Shown: positions 53,399 to 63,275, counted from the first letter of the stretch. The stretch: 64,000 bases of DNA from CAYMPW01 sp964558505 (GCA_964558505.1 CAZLEI010000002.1:37508-101507), one strand, 5' to 3'. Translations and numbers: made by a program. Notes: generated from the sequence alone by a model not told the origin.

Positions 53399-54898
53399 TC
53401 ATCCCATGCGCTGACCCTGGTAGAGGCAGTTGGTCTGGTACTTCGGTTCGCAGGTTAGGTTCATGCCCAGTTTCCTGAGGACGCCCTCGTCCACCGACGC
53501 TATCATGACCGAGGAGTGCACCTCGCATCCGCGCAGCCCCGGGAGCATCTTGAGCGCCTTCTCGGAACTGGGCGACATCTTGGCGCTTATCGCCAGGGCC
53601 AACAGCACCTCGTCGGCATGGAGCCTGGGGTTCGTGTTGTGCAGGTAATCCGTCTTCATGCTCTGTATCGGCTCCAGCGTGGACGGCGACAGGAGGATGT
53701 CCGAGCAGCTTATGCCGGCCAGGTGCTTCAGGGCGTTGAGCAGCAATGCGGACGGCGCCGCCAGGAGCGGCGAGGCCTTCCCGGTGAGGATCGTCCCGTC
53801 GGGCATCTCTATCGCCATGGCAGGCACCCCGGCTGATTTCGCCCTCGACAGTGCGGCCGCCACGGTAGGACGGGAATCGGAGGACAGCCCGGCCTGGTTC
53901 ATCAGGAGCTCGAGCTTGAAAACGCATTCCTCCGGCACCAGGCCCTGCCTGTGGTCGCACAGTCCGGCGTAGTACCTGCGGACGATCTCCCTCTCGGCCG
54001 CCTTGCGGACGGCGGCATCGTCGACGATGCAGTTGCCCGCCATGTTCACGCCCATGTCCGTGGGCGACTTGTACGGCGAGGAACCGGAGATACGGGTGAG
54101 TATGGCGTTGAGCACCGGGAAGACCTCGATGTCCCGGTTGTAGTTGACCGTGGTCTTCCCGTACGCTTCCAGATGGAACGGGTCGATCATGTTGACGTCG
54201 TTGAGGTCGGCGGTGGCGGCCTCGTAGGCTATGTTGACGGGATGCCTGAGCGGCAGGTTCCACACGGGGAACGTCTCGAACTTCGCGTATCCGGCCGATA
54301 TGCCGCGCTTGTTCTCGTGGTACAGCTGGGACAGGCAGGTGGCCATCTTCCCGCTCCCCGGCCCGGGTGCGGTGACGATGACGAGCGACCTCTTGGTCTC
54401 TATGTACTCGTTCTTGCCGTATCCCTCGTCGCTCACGATGAGCGGCAGGTTGGACGGGTACCCTGCGATGGGGTAGTGCCTGTACGTCCTGACGCCGAGG
54501 GCGACAAGCTTGTTGTAGAAAGCATCCGCCGCGGGCTGTGCCTTGTACTGGGTGAGGACCACGGACCCGACGTACATCCCGTTGTCGCGGAACGCGTCGA
54601 TCAGGCGGAGGACCTCCATGTCGTACGTTATCCCCAGGTCGCCGCGGACCTTGTTCTTCTCGATGTCCGCGGAGTTGACGGCGACGACGATCTCGGCATC
54701 ATCCTTCAGCTCCATGAGCATGCGCAGCTTGCTGTCCGGACGGAATCCCGGCAGGACGCGGGAGGCGTGGTTGTCGTCGAACAGCTTACCGCCGAATTCC
54801 AGGTACAGCTTACCGCCGAACTTCCCGATCCTCTCTCTGATGTGTTGCGACTGCATCTTGAGATACAAGTCGTTGTCGAATCCTACACTCATGGCCAC
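53399..54898 (-). CDS. DUF1846 family protein
   Basis: 499 residues, full length for DUF1846, known structurally from streptococci but without a settled role. Recognised from GFDNDLYLKMQSQHIRERI, KLYLEFGGKLFDDNHASRVLPG and VTAPGPGSGKMATCLSQLY, the last a P-loop-like segment that suggests nucleotide binding. ATG 54898 or 54892 can start it. Confidence 0.9.
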   Translation of the reverse strand: MAMSVGFDNDLYLKMQSQHIRERIGKFGGKLYLEFGGKLFDDNHASRVLPGFRPDSKLRMLMELKDDAEIVVAVNSADIEKNKVRGDLGITYDMEVLRLIDAFRDNGMYVGSVVLTQYKAQPAADAFYNKLVALGVRTYRHYPIAGYPSNLPLIVSDEGYGKNEYIETKRSLVIVTAPGPGSGKMATCLSQLYHENKRGISAGYAKFETFPVWNLPLRHPVNIAYEAATADLNDVNMIDPFHLEAYGKTTVNYNRDIEVFPVLNAILTRISGSSPYKSPTDMGVNMAGNCIVDDAAVRKAAEREIVRRYYAGLCDHRQGLVPEECVFKLELLMNQAGLSSDSRPTVAAALSRAKSAGVPAMAIEMPDGTILTGKASPLLAAPSALLLNALKHLAGISCSDILLSPSTLEPIQSMKTDYLHNTNPRLHADEVLLALAISAKMSPSSEKALKMLPGLRGCEVHSSVMIASVDEGVLRKLGMNLTCEPKYQTNCLYQGQRMG

Positions 54899-55103
54899 GC
54901 CGTCGCATAGGCCTAGTCATCCTTTAATTGTTCGCATCGAGGCCCCTGCAGGGCGCTGGAGGCCGTCCTGCGCCGCCTGCCCATGGCCTATGCCCCGATG
55001 CAGAGGGGACGGCCCGGGCGTTCGCGCGATGGTAGTAATTATATACTGACACCCGTAACCCCGCTAGGCGAGCGCGACCCGCACGCCGATAGGAAACAGT
55101 ATC

Positions 55104-56567
55104 ATGACTTTTACGTTCGAGGACCTGGGGCTCAGCAAAGATATCACCGACGCCATGGAGGGAATGGGGTGGAAGGAGCCCACGCCGGTCCAGGAGGCCA
55201 CGGTCCCGGAGGGCCTGTCGGGCAGGGACATGTTCGCGCAGGCCCAGACCGGCACGGGCAAGACTGGGGCGTACGCCTCGATAGTCCTCGGCAGGACCCC
55301 ATCGGGATCCAAATTCCCGTCGACGCTGGTCCTGGCGCCCACAAGGGAGCTGGCGAACCAGGTCTCCGGCGAGATATACAAGCTGTCCAGGTACACCGGG
55401 CACAGGTCCGTGGCGATATACGGGGGCGCCAGCATTGACGTCCAGATAAAATTCCTCCGCAGGGGCTCGGACGTCGTCGTCGGCACCCCGGGAAGGGTCG
55501 GGGACCTGATGCGCCGCGGGGAGCTCAACCTGTCCAACGTCAGCGAGCTCGTCCTGGACGAGGCGGACAGGATGCTGGACATGGGATTCGAGGAGGAGAT
55601 CGACTTCATCCTGGACCGCATGTCCCCCAAGAAGCAGACGCTGCTGTTCTCGGCCACGATGTCCGACGACGTCCGCAAGATCGCGCTGTCGCGCATGAAG
55701 GACCCGTTGGAGATCCTGGTGTCCAAGGACGACCCGGTGTCGGACCTCACCGAGCAGTACTTCGTGGCCGTCCCCCGTGGCGGGAAGCAGAGCGCGCTGT
55801 ACAGGTTGCTGGAGCAGGGTGATCCCGGGAAGACGATAATATTCTGCGGGACCAAGAACATGGTGGACATGCTCACCGAGAGGCTCGGGACCCGCCACAA
55901 GGTCGGCTCCATCCACGGGGACATGCCGCAGTCCGCCAGGGAGCGCGTCATGAAGAACTTCAGGAGGGGGACCTTCGAGATGCTGGTCGCCACCGACGTC
56001 GCGGCCAGGGGACTGGACATCGACGATGTCGACCTGGTCGTCAACTACGACATGCCCATGGACCCGGAGACGTACATGCACAGGATAGGCAGGACCGGGA
56101 GGGCGGGCAGGACGGGAACGGCCATATCGCTGGTCACGCCCAACGAGATGTACCGCCTGGACCGCGCCGAGGACCTCATGGGGAAGGAGATCAAGAGGAT
56201 GGACCGCCCCAAGGGCGAGGGGATGCCCAAGAAGCAGGCCCCCGTGGTGAAGATCATAACCGACCGCCCGGTAGGATGCAGCGACATGACCGTCGTGGAG
56301 ATCGGGCTCGGCAAGGACGGAGGGATGGGCAAGGCGGCGATAACCGCCTTCGTGCACGAGAACGCCGGCATATCCCCGTCCGACATCGGCAGGGTGGGGC
56401 TCAGGGGCCCTGCGTCGTTCGTCGAGATATCCTCGGACAAGGCCGATGCGGCCGTGGAGGCGCTGTCCAGGTGCAAGGGCAAGGACGGCAAGAAGCTCTT
56501 CGTCAGGATCGCGCCGAAGAAGACGAAGTACAAGGACAAGGTAAAGTCCGGCGACATCGAGGAATGA
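55104..56567 (+). CDS. DEAD-box RNA helicase with DbpA-like RNA-binding domain (first)
   Basis: 487 residues. Q motif WKEPTPVQEATVP, Walker A AQTGTGKTGA, motif II VLDEADRM, motif III SATMSDD and motif VI HRIGRTGRAGR. The last 80 residues (VVEIGLGKDGGMGKAAI to FVRIAPKK) look like the DbpA C-terminal RNA-recognition fold. It unwinds RNA, likely in ribosome assembly or cold adaptation. A TATA box TTATATAC at 55039-55046 predicts a leader near 35-40 nt. Confidence 0.94.
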   Translation: MTFTFEDLGLSKDITDAMEGMGWKEPTPVQEATVPEGLSGRDMFAQAQTGTGKTGAYASIVLGRTPSGSKFPSTLVLAPTRELANQVSGEIYKLSRYTGHRSVAIYGGASIDVQIKFLRRGSDVVVGTPGRVGDLMRRGELNLSNVSELVLDEADRMLDMGFEEEIDFILDRMSPKKQTLLFSATMSDDVRKIALSRMKDPLEILVSKDDPVSDLTEQYFVAVPRGGKQSALYRLLEQGDPGKTIIFCGTKNMVDMLTERLGTRHKVGSIHGDMPQSARERVMKNFRRGTFEMLVATDVAARGLDIDDVDLVVNYDMPMDPETYMHRIGRTGRAGRTGTAISLVTPNEMYRLDRAEDLMGKEIKRMDRPKGEGMPKKQAPVVKIITDRPVGCSDMTVVEIGLGKDGGMGKAAITAFVHENAGISPSDIGRVGLRGPASFVEISSDKADAAVEALSRCKGKDGKKLFVRIAPKKTKYKDKVKSGDIEE

Positions 56568-56685
56568 TGCCCGCGCCCGCGGACATCTGCCGATGTCCGG
56601 CCGGGCTTTCCGGCCGTGCGGATGCACACGACGGCCGCGGCGCATGGCATGCGAGGTGCACCGCGCAAGGGCCCCCGCTTTTATT

Positions 56686-56693
56686 TTATATAC
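56686..56693 (+). promoter_or_regulatory. TATA box of the second DEAD-box gene
   Basis: TTATATAC; the ATG is 79 nt further, so a leader of about 55 nt is predicted, long for this region where most mRNAs look leaderless. Confidence 0.55.
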
Positions 56694-56771
56694 TAAACGC
56701 GCAATCTCTGAGCGAATACAAGCAGAGTCTGCGTCAGTCGCAGGCAGTTTGACTTCAGATCAAGTGATATT

Positions 56772-58184
56772 ATGATCTCTAAGTTCACAGATTTGGGATT
56801 GTCGGAGGACGTCGCCCGCGCCATGGAGGACATGGGCTGGGAAGAACCGACTCCGATCCAGCTCGCGGCTGTTCCCGCGGGCATAAACGGCATCGACATG
56901 TTCGCGCAGGCGCAGACCGGCACGGGGAAGACCGGGGCCTACGCATCGATCATACTGGGCAGGATAGCCGCCGGGGAGGACATCCCCGCAGCATTGATCC
57001 TGGCGCCCACAAGGGAGCTGGCGAACCAGGTCTCCGACGAACTCGGCAAGATCGCCAAGTACTCGGGGCACAGATCGGTCGCCATCTACGGCGGCGCCAG
57101 CATCGAAGGGCAGATCGCCAGGCTCCACCAGGGCTGCGACATCGTCGCGGGCACCCCGGGAAGGGTCAAGGACATGATCAGCCGCGGCGCGCTCAACCTC
57201 AGCGAGATAGAGATAGTCGTACTCGACGAGGCCGACAGGATGCTGGACATGGGATTCATCGAGGACATCGAGGATATCCTGTCCGCCATGCCGAGGGAGA
57301 GGCAGACCCTGCTTTTCTCGGCGACCATGCCCGAGGCGATCAAGCGTCTGGCCTCCGATTACATGGTGAAGCCCAAGGAGATCACGGTCTCCAGGGACGA
57401 GCTCGTGCTGGACCTCACCAAGCAGTACTACATAGCGGTGGGCCGCAGGAACAAGAGCTGGGCCCTCTGCAGGATCCTGGACATCGACAAGCCCAAGGCG
57501 ATCATCTTCTGCCAGACCAAGAAGATGGTGGACATCCTGGACGAGAGGCTCACCGGCCTCCACTACAAGGTCGAGGCGATCCACGGCGACATGCCCCAGG
57601 TCAAGAGGGAGAAGGTACTGAAGGATTTCAAGGGCGACAGGACGGACATACTCATCGCCACTGATGTGGCCGCCAGGGGCCTCGACGTGGACGACATCAC
57701 GTACGTCATCAACTACGACATGCCGGACGACGTGGACACCTACATCCACCGTATCGGCAGGACCGGAAGGGCGGGCAAAGAGGGAGTAGCCGTGTCCTTC
57801 GTGACATCCGAGGAGGAGCACCTGGTCCGCGAGTTCGAGCTGCGCACCGAGATGCAGATCGAGAAGAGGGAGGTCCCGGAGGCCGAGGACGGATCCAGGG
57901 ACACCGTGCGCCGCGTGGTGGACTACGATCAGATATCCGACGTGTTCGGGATGTGCAGGTTCGAGATAAACCTGGGCAAGGACGACGGCTTCGGCAAGGT
58001 GTCGCTGGCCGACTTCATCGTCCGCAACGCCAGGATCCGCGACGTGTCGGTCGGCAAGATCGACCTCGGTGCGGACAGCTCCGTGGTCGAGGTCCACAAG
58101 GACTTCGGAAACAGGATGACCATGGACCTGACCAAGTGCAAGCACAAGGGCAAGCAGGTCAGGGTCAAGGTCATACAGGATTGA
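56772..58184 (+). CDS. DEAD-box RNA helicase with DbpA-like RNA-binding domain (second)
   Basis: 470 residues, a close paralogue of the preceding helicase: Q motif WEEPTPIQLAAVP, Walker A AQTGTGKTGA, motif II VLDEADRM, motif VI HRIGRTGRAGK, and the same kind of C-terminal domain (CRFEINLGKDDGFGKVSLA). The tandem arrangement indicates a duplication. A separate promoter and a terminator on its far side show that it is its own unit. Confidence 0.94.
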   Translation: MISKFTDLGLSEDVARAMEDMGWEEPTPIQLAAVPAGINGIDMFAQAQTGTGKTGAYASIILGRIAAGEDIPAALILAPTRELANQVSDELGKIAKYSGHRSVAIYGGASIEGQIARLHQGCDIVAGTPGRVKDMISRGALNLSEIEIVVLDEADRMLDMGFIEDIEDILSAMPRERQTLLFSATMPEAIKRLASDYMVKPKEITVSRDELVLDLTKQYYIAVGRRNKSWALCRILDIDKPKAIIFCQTKKMVDILDERLTGLHYKVEAIHGDMPQVKREKVLKDFKGDRTDILIATDVAARGLDVDDITYVINYDMPDDVDTYIHRIGRTGRAGKEGVAVSFVTSEEEHLVREFELRTEMQIEKREVPEAEDGSRDTVRRVVDYDQISDVFGMCRFEINLGKDDGFGKVSLADFIVRNARIRDVSVGKIDLGADSSVVEVHKDFGNRMTMDLTKCKHKGKQVRVKVIQD

Positions 58185-58188
58185 TCCC

Positions 58189-58211
58189 GGAGGGGGCCCG
58201 CCCCCTCCTTT
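58189..58211 (+). terminator. Hairpin terminator after the second DEAD-box gene
   Basis: GGAGGGGG at 58189-58196, CCCG loop, CCCCCTCC at 58201-58208, then TTT. It overlaps the space before the convergent isochorismatase-like gene. Confidence 0.6.
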
Positions 58212-58220
58212 CCTATATCG

Positions 58221-58703
58221 TCAAAGGTCGTCGGCCGTCATCAGGACGCAGCCTTTGGCCGCGTAGTATTCCAGCATATCGTCGATCTTGTCCTTGTCGT
58301 AGCTCGTGACGCAATCCGACAGGACGGTCACGGCGTATCCTGCCTTGCGCATGTTGAAGCAGGTGGATTTCACGCACGCGGTGGCGTCAGCCCCGGTCAC
58401 GTAGAATCCCGAGATCCCGTTCTCCTCTATGTACTTCGAGAAACCCTCGCTGGTCAGCGCGTTGGACCTGGTCTTGGTGAATATGTGTCCGGACACGACC
58501 TTCAGGTCGGGGGCCAGCTCCGCCCCGGGCGTTCCGGGCTTGAACGTCCTGGTTCCGGGCGACAGGTTCTCGTGCCTGATGTAGACGACAGGGATGCCTT
58601 CCGCCACTGCCCGGTCCACGGCCTTGTTGATGTTCCCTATGATCTCTTTATAGTTCTTCGTTATGTCCTTCTGGATATCTATGACGATCAACGCTTTTTC
58701 CAT
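58221..58703 (-). CDS. Isochorismatase-like cysteine hydrolase
   Basis: 160 residues. The catalytic triad positions are visible: D in ALIVIDIQKD, K in HIFTKTRSNAL and C in GADATACVKST. The family includes nicotinamidases and other amide hydrolases. The length is short and nicotinamidase-specific metal ligands are not clear, so I do not call pncA. ATG 58703 gives the usual N-terminus. Confidence 0.9.
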   Translation of the reverse strand: MEKALIVIDIQKDITKNYKEIIGNINKAVDRAVAEGIPVVYIRHENLSPGTRTFKPGTPGAELAPDLKVVSGHIFTKTRSNALTSEGFSKYIEENGISGFYVTGADATACVKSTCFNMRKAGYAVTVLSDCVTSYDKDKIDDMLEYYAAKGCVLMTADDL

Positions 58704-58931
58704 GATGTACCCTCGCAGCACCGTGTGCGGTCGACGATGTCGGCGTTGATATAATCTGGCAGGGCAAGGCCCCGCGCAGGCGGGGCCGATGTGCCAATAC
58801 GATACGAGAATTTCACATCCTCTGAAGCCCAATGGGGACACCCAGCGCGGGAATCTCCCAATTCGGTTCAAGAAAAGAGCGGGCGGATCGTCATCGGCTG
58901 ATGAAACCTGTATGATCAGAAGGTCTGGGAT

Positions 58932-60275
58932 TCAGAGGAACATGGTCATATAGATCGGAATGTACGTCACGCCATCCTTCATCTTCAGATCCTTCGAATG
59001 AACGACATAGCATTCCCCTAAGCGCCGATGATATCTCTTCATGAATTCATCCAGAGAGGCATGTTTTCCCGATTCTCCGGATTTCACCTCTATGGGCGAG
59101 ATCTTCTTTCCTTTGGATATCAGGAAGTCCACTTCGAATGGTTTTTCAGAATCCTCTTTCTTGAAAACAGAGAATACAAGGTCATATCCATTGAAAACCA
59201 ATTCCTGAGATACCATGTTCTCAAAGAACATGCCTTCATTGATCGACAATTTTCCAAACAATAATGCGTTATACACCTCATTCGGAGTTGAAAGATTATT
59301 GGAAAACGACGATGTGACGAGAAGTCCGGTGTCTGCCATATAACATTTGAATCTGTTCTCGTCGATATTCGATCTCAATGTTATGTCCGGATCGGTGGTG
59401 GCATGGCAGATATTGAGTGTTTTCGATTCAGCCAACCATGCGATGCTATTCACGTAATCTCTGGTGCGGGAATCATGTTCTATCTTTCCAGGAGAGAATG
59501 TTTTTACATGCTTCGAGAGCAATGACGGAACCTTATCAAAGATACGTTCTACCTTGATGCCTGCTTTCGCAGATATCTTATCAACATCGTTATGATAAAG
59601 ATTCAGTATCTTCCTTTTCTCGTCATTTGTTCTCTTAAGGTCCTTTCCCTCCAGATGCACAATGACTGCCTGCGGCATACCGCCCACTATCATGTATTCA
59701 CGATATTTTTTCATGATGGTGTTGTGCATGGCATTGCCCAAAGGTTCCCTTTTTTCGAATCTTTCCCTGATGAACGGAACGGTCATCTCATCGCCTGATG
59801 CCCATAGGAATTCCTCGAAATCCATAGGATGCATATCTATGGGCACCTCTTCGGAAGGTATCAGGATGTCCTTCACATTAGCTTTGATGGAGATGAGGGA
59901 ACCTGTCTCGATATAATCGAAACGACCATCGGCCACGAGATGTTTTATCATCTGACGGGCCTTGGGACACAATTGCACCTCGTCGAAAACGATAAGGCTC
60001 TCGCGAGGAAATAATCTGACAGTCTCCGATACCTGCAATCTCATGAAGAAATCATCGAATTTTCCACCGATGCCGTTCATTATCAGATCCAGTGTACTTT
60101 CACGAGGGTCAGAGAAATCAATCATGATGTGCGAACGGTACTCGTTATTCGCAAATTCCTTGACAACCGTGCTCTTGCCGACGCGTCTGGCACCTTCTAT
60201 GAGCAATGCTGTTTTGCCTCTGGACTCCTCTTTCCACTTTGAAAGATCGTTGTAGATCTTCCTTCTGAGTATCAT
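58932..60275 (-). CDS. AAA_14/DUF4143 family ATP-binding protein (copy C)
   Basis: 447 residues. Walker A GARRVGKST (28-36), Walker B SLIVFDEVQLCP, sensor YIETGSLISI; C-terminal DUF4143 part with YMADTGLLV and EVDFLISKGKKISPIEVKSG, a good PD-(D/E)XK-like core (E...D...EVK). Base composition is much more AT-rich than the core genes, so it looks transferred. Repeated TTTACACGAA elements lie in its promoter. Confidence 0.9.
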   Translation of the reverse strand: MILRRKIYNDLSKWKEESRGKTALLIEGARRVGKSTVVKEFANNEYRSHIMIDFSDPRESTLDLIMNGIGGKFDDFFMRLQVSETVRLFPRESLIVFDEVQLCPKARQMIKHLVADGRFDYIETGSLISIKANVKDILIPSEEVPIDMHPMDFEEFLWASGDEMTVPFIRERFEKREPLGNAMHNTIMKKYREYMIVGGMPQAVIVHLEGKDLKRTNDEKRKILNLYHNDVDKISAKAGIKVERIFDKVPSLLSKHVKTFSPGKIEHDSRTRDYVNSIAWLAESKTLNICHATTDPDITLRSNIDENRFKCYMADTGLLVTSSFSNNLSTPNEVYNALLFGKLSINEGMFFENMVSQELVFNGYDLVFSVFKKEDSEKPFEVDFLISKGKKISPIEVKSGESGKHASLDEFMKRYHRRLGECYVVHSKDLKMKDGVTYIPIYMTMFL

Positions 60276-60326
60276 GTTGATTACCTTCCGATCGTTACCA
60301 GTCCTTTCCAGCGTATAAATCTATTG

Positions 60327-60423
60327 ATATTTACACGAATAGATGATTCATAATAGGGGTATTTTTACACGAAAACACACTTTGTAAATGGGTTGTTTTT
60401 ACACGAATAGACAGTTCATAATT
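60327..60423. repeat. Repeated TTTACACGAATAGA elements in the divergent promoter region
   Basis: TTACACGAATAGA-NNN-TTCATAAT occurs at about 60331-60354 and 60399-60422, and a half copy TTTTTACACGAAAA at 60362-60375. The copies are direct repeats, between divergent ATPase genes. They look like operator or regulator binding sites. Confidence 0.75.
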
Positions 60424-60622
60424 GTTGATCAGTGCTCGGCCCAATATCACCGCTTGCCCGAGCTTCCGTTGGTCTAAGCTGATTCGGACGGTGGTTTGAA
60501 CATAGGAACGGTCTGCCGGCCAGGATTCCATATGCTTCTTGGAGAACTGAAGGTCGGGAAGCATTAAAAGTGCAAACGAGTTACAGAGTTCGGAGATTCG
60601 GCTTCGAATCGTCGTGATATCC

Positions 60623-61714
60623 ATGGATGCCCGTGATAGATGCAGGTTGAAAAGAGTCCGCATCGAAGGATTCCGTTCGATAAGATCTTCTGAGATCGAA
60701 TTGGGAGATATCACCGTCATAATAGGAAGTAACGGAGCGGGGAAATCCAATCTTATATCTGCGTTCACACTTGTACAGAGCATACTCGAGCACAAAATGC
60801 AGTTGTTCGTGGCACGGAACGGTGTCAATTCCCTGCTGTTCAAAGGTCCTAAAGTGACTGACAGGATATCGATGGAGTTCTTTTTCTCATCCAATTCCTA
60901 TGGTTTCACATTGGTTCCGACAGACGACGGCAGGCTGATATTCGAGGAAGAGTACTTCGGATGGAAAGGCGATGTACACTCGGCCGTGATGCGCGGTCAC
61001 TCCGAATCGGGATGGGAACGCGGCACAGGTAACGGGATCGAACATTACGTGTTGCCTGTTCTGGCAGATCTCAACTGGCGCGTATATCATTTCCATGATA
61101 CGGGACGCTCATCCAAGGTGAAACAGGAGCATAACATATCCGATAACATATCACTTGCTCAGGACGCAGGTAATCTGGCCGCGTTTTTGTTGAGACTCAA
61201 GATATGTGATCCGGCAGTATATCGTAGTATAATTGAAACCATTCGCATGGTCGCTCCATACTTCGATGATTTCGTGCTCCGCCCCCAGAGTAATAACGAC
61301 GAGCTCATTGTGCTCAGGTGGATGCAGAGGGGATTGGATGACATCTTCAACGCATCTCAGATATCCGATGGGACACTCCGTTTCATCTGCTTGACTGTCT
61401 TGTTGCTCCAGCCTGCACATTTGCAGCCAGCGACGATAATAATCGATGAGCCAGAGCTCGGCCTTCATCCATTCGCAATAGTAATATTGGCAGAGATGAT
61501 ATCCGAGGTATCACGCAGGAAGCAGGTCGTGATATCGACCCAATCCGTTGAATTGCTGGATCAGTTCAAGCCCGATGATGTCGTTGTCGCAGACAGACAG
61601 GGGGACGAGAGTGTATTCAGAAGACTGGATTCTGAAAATCTGGATGCTTGGTTGGAACAAGATTATTCCCTCGGTGAGCTCTGGAAAAAGAACATCATCG
61701 GAGGAAGGCCGTGA
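60623..61714 (+). CDS. RecF/OLD-like AAA ATPase (AAA_21), partner of DUF4276
   Basis: 363 residues. The ABC-like core has LKRVRIEGFRSIRSS, Walker A GSNGAGKSNL, a signature-like SDGTLRFICL, Walker B IIIDEPELGLHPF and the H-loop-like VVISTQSVELLDQF. Fold and order match AAA_21/AAA_15 ATPases seen in OLD, PARIS (AriA) and similar defence systems. It is directly followed and overlapped by a DUF4276 gene, the usual two-gene arrangement. The start is uncertain (ATG 60623 or GTG 60614). The region is AT-richer than core genes. Confidence 0.88.
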   Translation: MDARDRCRLKRVRIEGFRSIRSSEIELGDITVIIGSNGAGKSNLISAFTLVQSILEHKMQLFVARNGVNSLLFKGPKVTDRISMEFFFSSNSYGFTLVPTDDGRLIFEEEYFGWKGDVHSAVMRGHSESGWERGTGNGIEHYVLPVLADLNWRVYHFHDTGRSSKVKQEHNISDNISLAQDAGNLAAFLLRLKICDPAVYRSIIETIRMVAPYFDDFVLRPQSNNDELIVLRWMQRGLDDIFNASQISDGTLRFICLTVLLLQPAHLQPATIIIDEPELGLHPFAIVILAEMISEVSRRKQVVISTQSVELLDQFKPDDVVVADRQGDESVFRRLDSENLDAWLEQDYSLGELWKKNIIGGRP

Positions 61715-62349
61715 TGACGCGTCTCATCATTCTGTGCGAAGGACTTACCGAGGAAAAGTTCGTCAAAGAGATTCTGTGTCCATATCTCGCAGATCGCGGG
61801 ATTACTGTCGCTGCGCCCATCCTTCGCACCTCTTTACAGGGATCAGGCGGAGTGTCGAAATATCAGAAGATCAAAAATGAATTGAAGATCTTATGTAGGG
61901 ATGAAGGTGCAATCGTGACGACCATGATTGACTATTATGGGATACCGAAAGACACACCAGGATTGGGTATTGATGAAGATAACATATATAAGTGTGCAGC
62001 CGCAGTCGAGGATGCCGTCAACACTGACATCGGTTTGAATAACTGCATTTTCAACGTTGTCATGCACGAGTTTGAAGCACTTCTTTTCTCTTGTCCTGAA
62101 GCTTTCGATGCCGTTTCCCTTGGGTCTTCGGCCAAGATCCTAAGAGTCAAGAGGAAATTCAAATCCCCTGAGCATATTAACACATCTCCAGTCACCGCTC
62201 CATCCAAGTGTATCAAACAATTGATTCCAGAGTACAGGAAAGTCTCACATGGCATCAGCATCTCCAGAGATATAGGAATGGATTGCATGATGAAAGAGTG
62301 TAGACACTTCAGAGAATGGATTGATGAGATAATCCAGCGTTGCACCTGA
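61714..62349 (+). CDS. DUF4276 family (TOPRIM-like) protein
   Basis: 211 residues. LIILCEGLTEEKFVKEIL at the N-terminus supplies the acidic residue of a TOPRIM-like fold; TTMIDYYGIPKD offers further acids, and the family's strongest mark is VVMHEFEALLFS. Together with the upstream ATPase it resembles the ATPase-TOPRIM pairing of PARIS and Gabija-like systems. The ATG shares a base with the ATPase stop (GTGATGA), with GGAGGA upstream, so the two are made together. Nuclease activity is inference. Confidence 0.85.
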   Translation: MTRLIILCEGLTEEKFVKEILCPYLADRGITVAAPILRTSLQGSGGVSKYQKIKNELKILCRDEGAIVTTMIDYYGIPKDTPGLGIDEDNIYKCAAAVEDAVNTDIGLNNCIFNVVMHEFEALLFSCPEAFDAVSLGSSAKILRVKRKFKSPEHINTSPVTAPSKCIKQLIPEYRKVSHGISISRDIGMDCMMKECRHFREWIDEIIQRCT

Positions 62350-63275
62350 ATCGAATACAGATGATGCATATGGAGATAACAAGATTGTTCGGAATTTCAA
62401 ATAAGGTACATTCAGTCCATGAGCATAATTGTCTGTATGATGGAGTCGTATTTCTCATCTATTTTTGACGATGTGATCGATGATGATCTACCAGGATCAT
62501 CGGGACAGCAATCATCAACAATCTTGGTTGTTCATTCGTCATGTTTAGGTGCCGATAAATATCACTCTTTAACTGCAGAAGTAGGAACAGGATCATATCT
62601 GCATCTATACCAAAATTTAGATCCGGGCCCCACGTTTTTGACGCCTTCATTGAATTCTGCACTGAAAATGTACGACTCCATGTTCTCACCGATATGATAA
62701 GATTGTTAGAATTATATGAACACACTTCCCGCATTCTTGACGGTTCGAGCAGGTAATTATTCCCAGGTCCGATTGAGACCTGTCCAGAATCGTTGTTCTC
62801 ATGCTTGTTCCATGTTCACGTCGGCGAACCTGCCGATAGGGAGCGTGTTGCGTCGTTCTTCGACCATTTCCGTGATTTGATGAAATGCCGATACGTCGCG
62901 GATCGGAGGACGTTACGGACGAGGAGCTGCCGGAGATAGGCTATGGCCTGAACTGTTTGCAGAGGAATGTGACCGCCGATCTCCTTCACGGATTCGTGCA
63001 GCAGCTGCAGGATCGCCGCGGACGTGACGTGCTCCCTGTTGATGGGCACGGACGAGCGCTTCGAAATCCATCTCGGGCTTCTCGGCATCCCTGCGGGGGA
63101 GATGTCCTCGCCGGCCATGGGATGCTCTCACGCAACGAGGTCCGATGAATCCCCGCTCAAAACGTCAAGGCTGCGGGAAGTGCGTTAAATCATGCAGGGG
63201 TAACGATCATCATTCAAAAGGTTATTATTTAGATAATAATTATATAGAAAATAATACTATTTACTATCGATCGGT
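62350..63275. other. Long interval without a confident gene
   Basis: About 0.9 kb. Open frames exist (62419-62697 plus; 62816-63118 minus) but show no family features. The GC-rich part 62880-63150 differs from the AT-rich flanks, so it may be a remnant of another gene. A perfect 7-bp inverted repeat TTATTAT-TTAG-ATAATAA at 63222-63239 lies in the promoter of the next ATPase. Confidence 0.4.

Noticed and set aside
62419..62697. 92-codon plus-strand frame after the DUF4276 gene
   Set aside because: No motif, no ribosome site, and an equally long frame on the other strand.
62816..63118. 100-codon minus-strand frame and an overlapping plus-strand frame
   Set aside because: Neither shows motifs; both lie in a GC-rich island where several frames are open. 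Possibly a remnant, but I cannot support a gene.
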